NCBI RefSeq assembly: GCF_014356525.2
Contig: NC_052507.1
Coordinates: forward strand, 2,307,419-2,371,418
DNA: 64,000 nt
Reading direction: 5' to 3'
From: Nilaparvata lugens
Lineage: Eukaryota; Arthropoda; Insecta; Hemiptera; Delphacidae
How positions within the stretch are numbered: position 1 is the first letter of the stretch; the number at the start of each line of letters is the position of its first letter. The translations under genes were made by a program, and so were the position numbers. Positions 63,137-64,000 of the stretch are shown one piece after another. Below the pieces are notes generated by a model that worked only from the letters and a program-made list of their open reading frames with translations, searched no databases and was not told where the DNA came from.

Positions 63137-63605
63137 AAAAGAGATTGAGAGAGAGAGAGACCATGCCGATCCAATGACTTCTTTGTCACCCCAAAACAAA
63201 AAGAGAGTGACAGAGAGTGGGTGAGAGAGTGAGAGAGAGAGATTGAGTGAGAGAGAGAGAGAGAGTGAGAGAGAGAGAGAGTGAGAGAGAGAGAGATTAT
63301 GACGTTTCAATGACTTATTTGTCACATTAAAACAGAAAGAGAGTGGAAGGAAGTGGGTGAAAGACTGAGTGAGAGAGATTGATTGATTGATTATATGCCT
63401 TTATTAGGGCGAATTAGGACTCCTGGTCCTCTCTGCCACACAATCCTTGAATGAGAGAGAGAGAGTGATAGATTGAGAGAGTATGAGAGAGAAATAGTGA
63501 GAGAGAGAGACTGAGAGAGTAAGAGAGAGAAATAGTGAGAGAGAGAGAGAGTGAGAGAGAGATTGAGAGAGTATGAGAGAGAAATAGTGAGAGAGAGAGA
63601 GAGAA

Positions 63606-63662
<57 letters not shown>
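63137..63662. repeat. GA microsatellite and compound repeats
   Basis: Long gagagaga tracts with gtgagaga variants span 63140-63298 and 63450-63660. The intervening part has a short duplicated block (tttgtcac...aaaagagag). Confidence 0.95.
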
Positions 63663-63664
<2 letters not shown>

Positions 63665-64000
63665 TGAAGCGATAGTGAACACAGATCAATAAACTCTCTT
63701 CACGCGGTTATTCATCTTTCAACCCATTTTGGCTGTTTTTGACAATATAGGAACACAAAGTCTTTGATCATAGTTCCAAATTTCACTGTGATAACAGGTT
63801 GTAAATTTATAGTAGGCTCGCCACTAACGACAGGACATGCATGATGATCATGTGTGTATACAGCACTGTCATACCATAGAGAAGATAGCATAATTATGAT
63901 ATCATGGTATAGGGAGTTTATGTTCCAATTTCCACTGTTGAATCTGTGCAAAGGCTAAAAATAAAATTTTTACTCGTGATATTTTTCAAAGTTTTTTGAT
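63663..64000. other. Half MITE D and plain sequence
   Basis: Segment 63815-63870 carries ccactaacgacaggacatgc, similar to MITE D at 34584. Nothing else was recognised. Confidence 0.5.

Noticed and set aside
63062..63689. Frames of Leu-Ser repeats
   Set aside because: They are translations of GA microsatellite DNA.

Overview
The window looks like nuclear DNA from an insect. It is very AT-rich and packed with dispersed and tandem repeats, and it carries short protein-coding exons with GT/AG splice sites. Several repeat families resemble ones I associate with planthoppers and other hemipterans. That placement is an inference with moderate confidence.

Only one host gene is visible. It lies on the minus strand and runs right to left through most of the left 40 kb. 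Five exons join in a consistent reading phase: half of an Ig domain (39795-39925), its second half (33026-33185), a complete Ig domain (24207-24497), a fibronectin type III domain (17229-17573), and a transmembrane segment with the start of the cytoplasmic tail (15608-15865). The Ig4-Ig5-FN3-TM order, the GTLLCWARNS and PCVFHIVPAGKPDAP motifs, and the NPDVIPQ tail motif point to the Sidestep (Side) family of axon-guidance and cell-adhesion receptors. The signal peptide and first Ig domains should lie to the right of the window. The rest of the tail should lie to the left. The visible introns are about 1.4, 6.6, 8.5 and 6.6 kb and consist almost entirely of repeats.

Two exon relics sit beside the real exons. 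A 160-bp near-identical copy of the Ig4b exon (28456-28615) begins with an in-frame stop codon. An older, split copy of the end of the tail exon lies at 13918-13947 and 14426-14474.

The rest is repeats: TIR elements and MITEs (PIF/Harbinger-like, mariner-like, one with a CTAA duplication, and unclassified), small Helitrons, degraded LINE fragments, foldback palindromes, a ~144-bp x 11 satellite, a ~800-bp x 4 array, tandem segmental duplications and long CA, AT and GA microsatellites. From 40 to 64 kb I see no host exon; it may be the next intron of the same gene or flanking DNA. I found no rRNA, tRNA, CRISPR array or operon. I do not see a new multi-gene system. The most interesting signals are the exon duplications and several places where a paralogous empty site dates or delimits an insertion.
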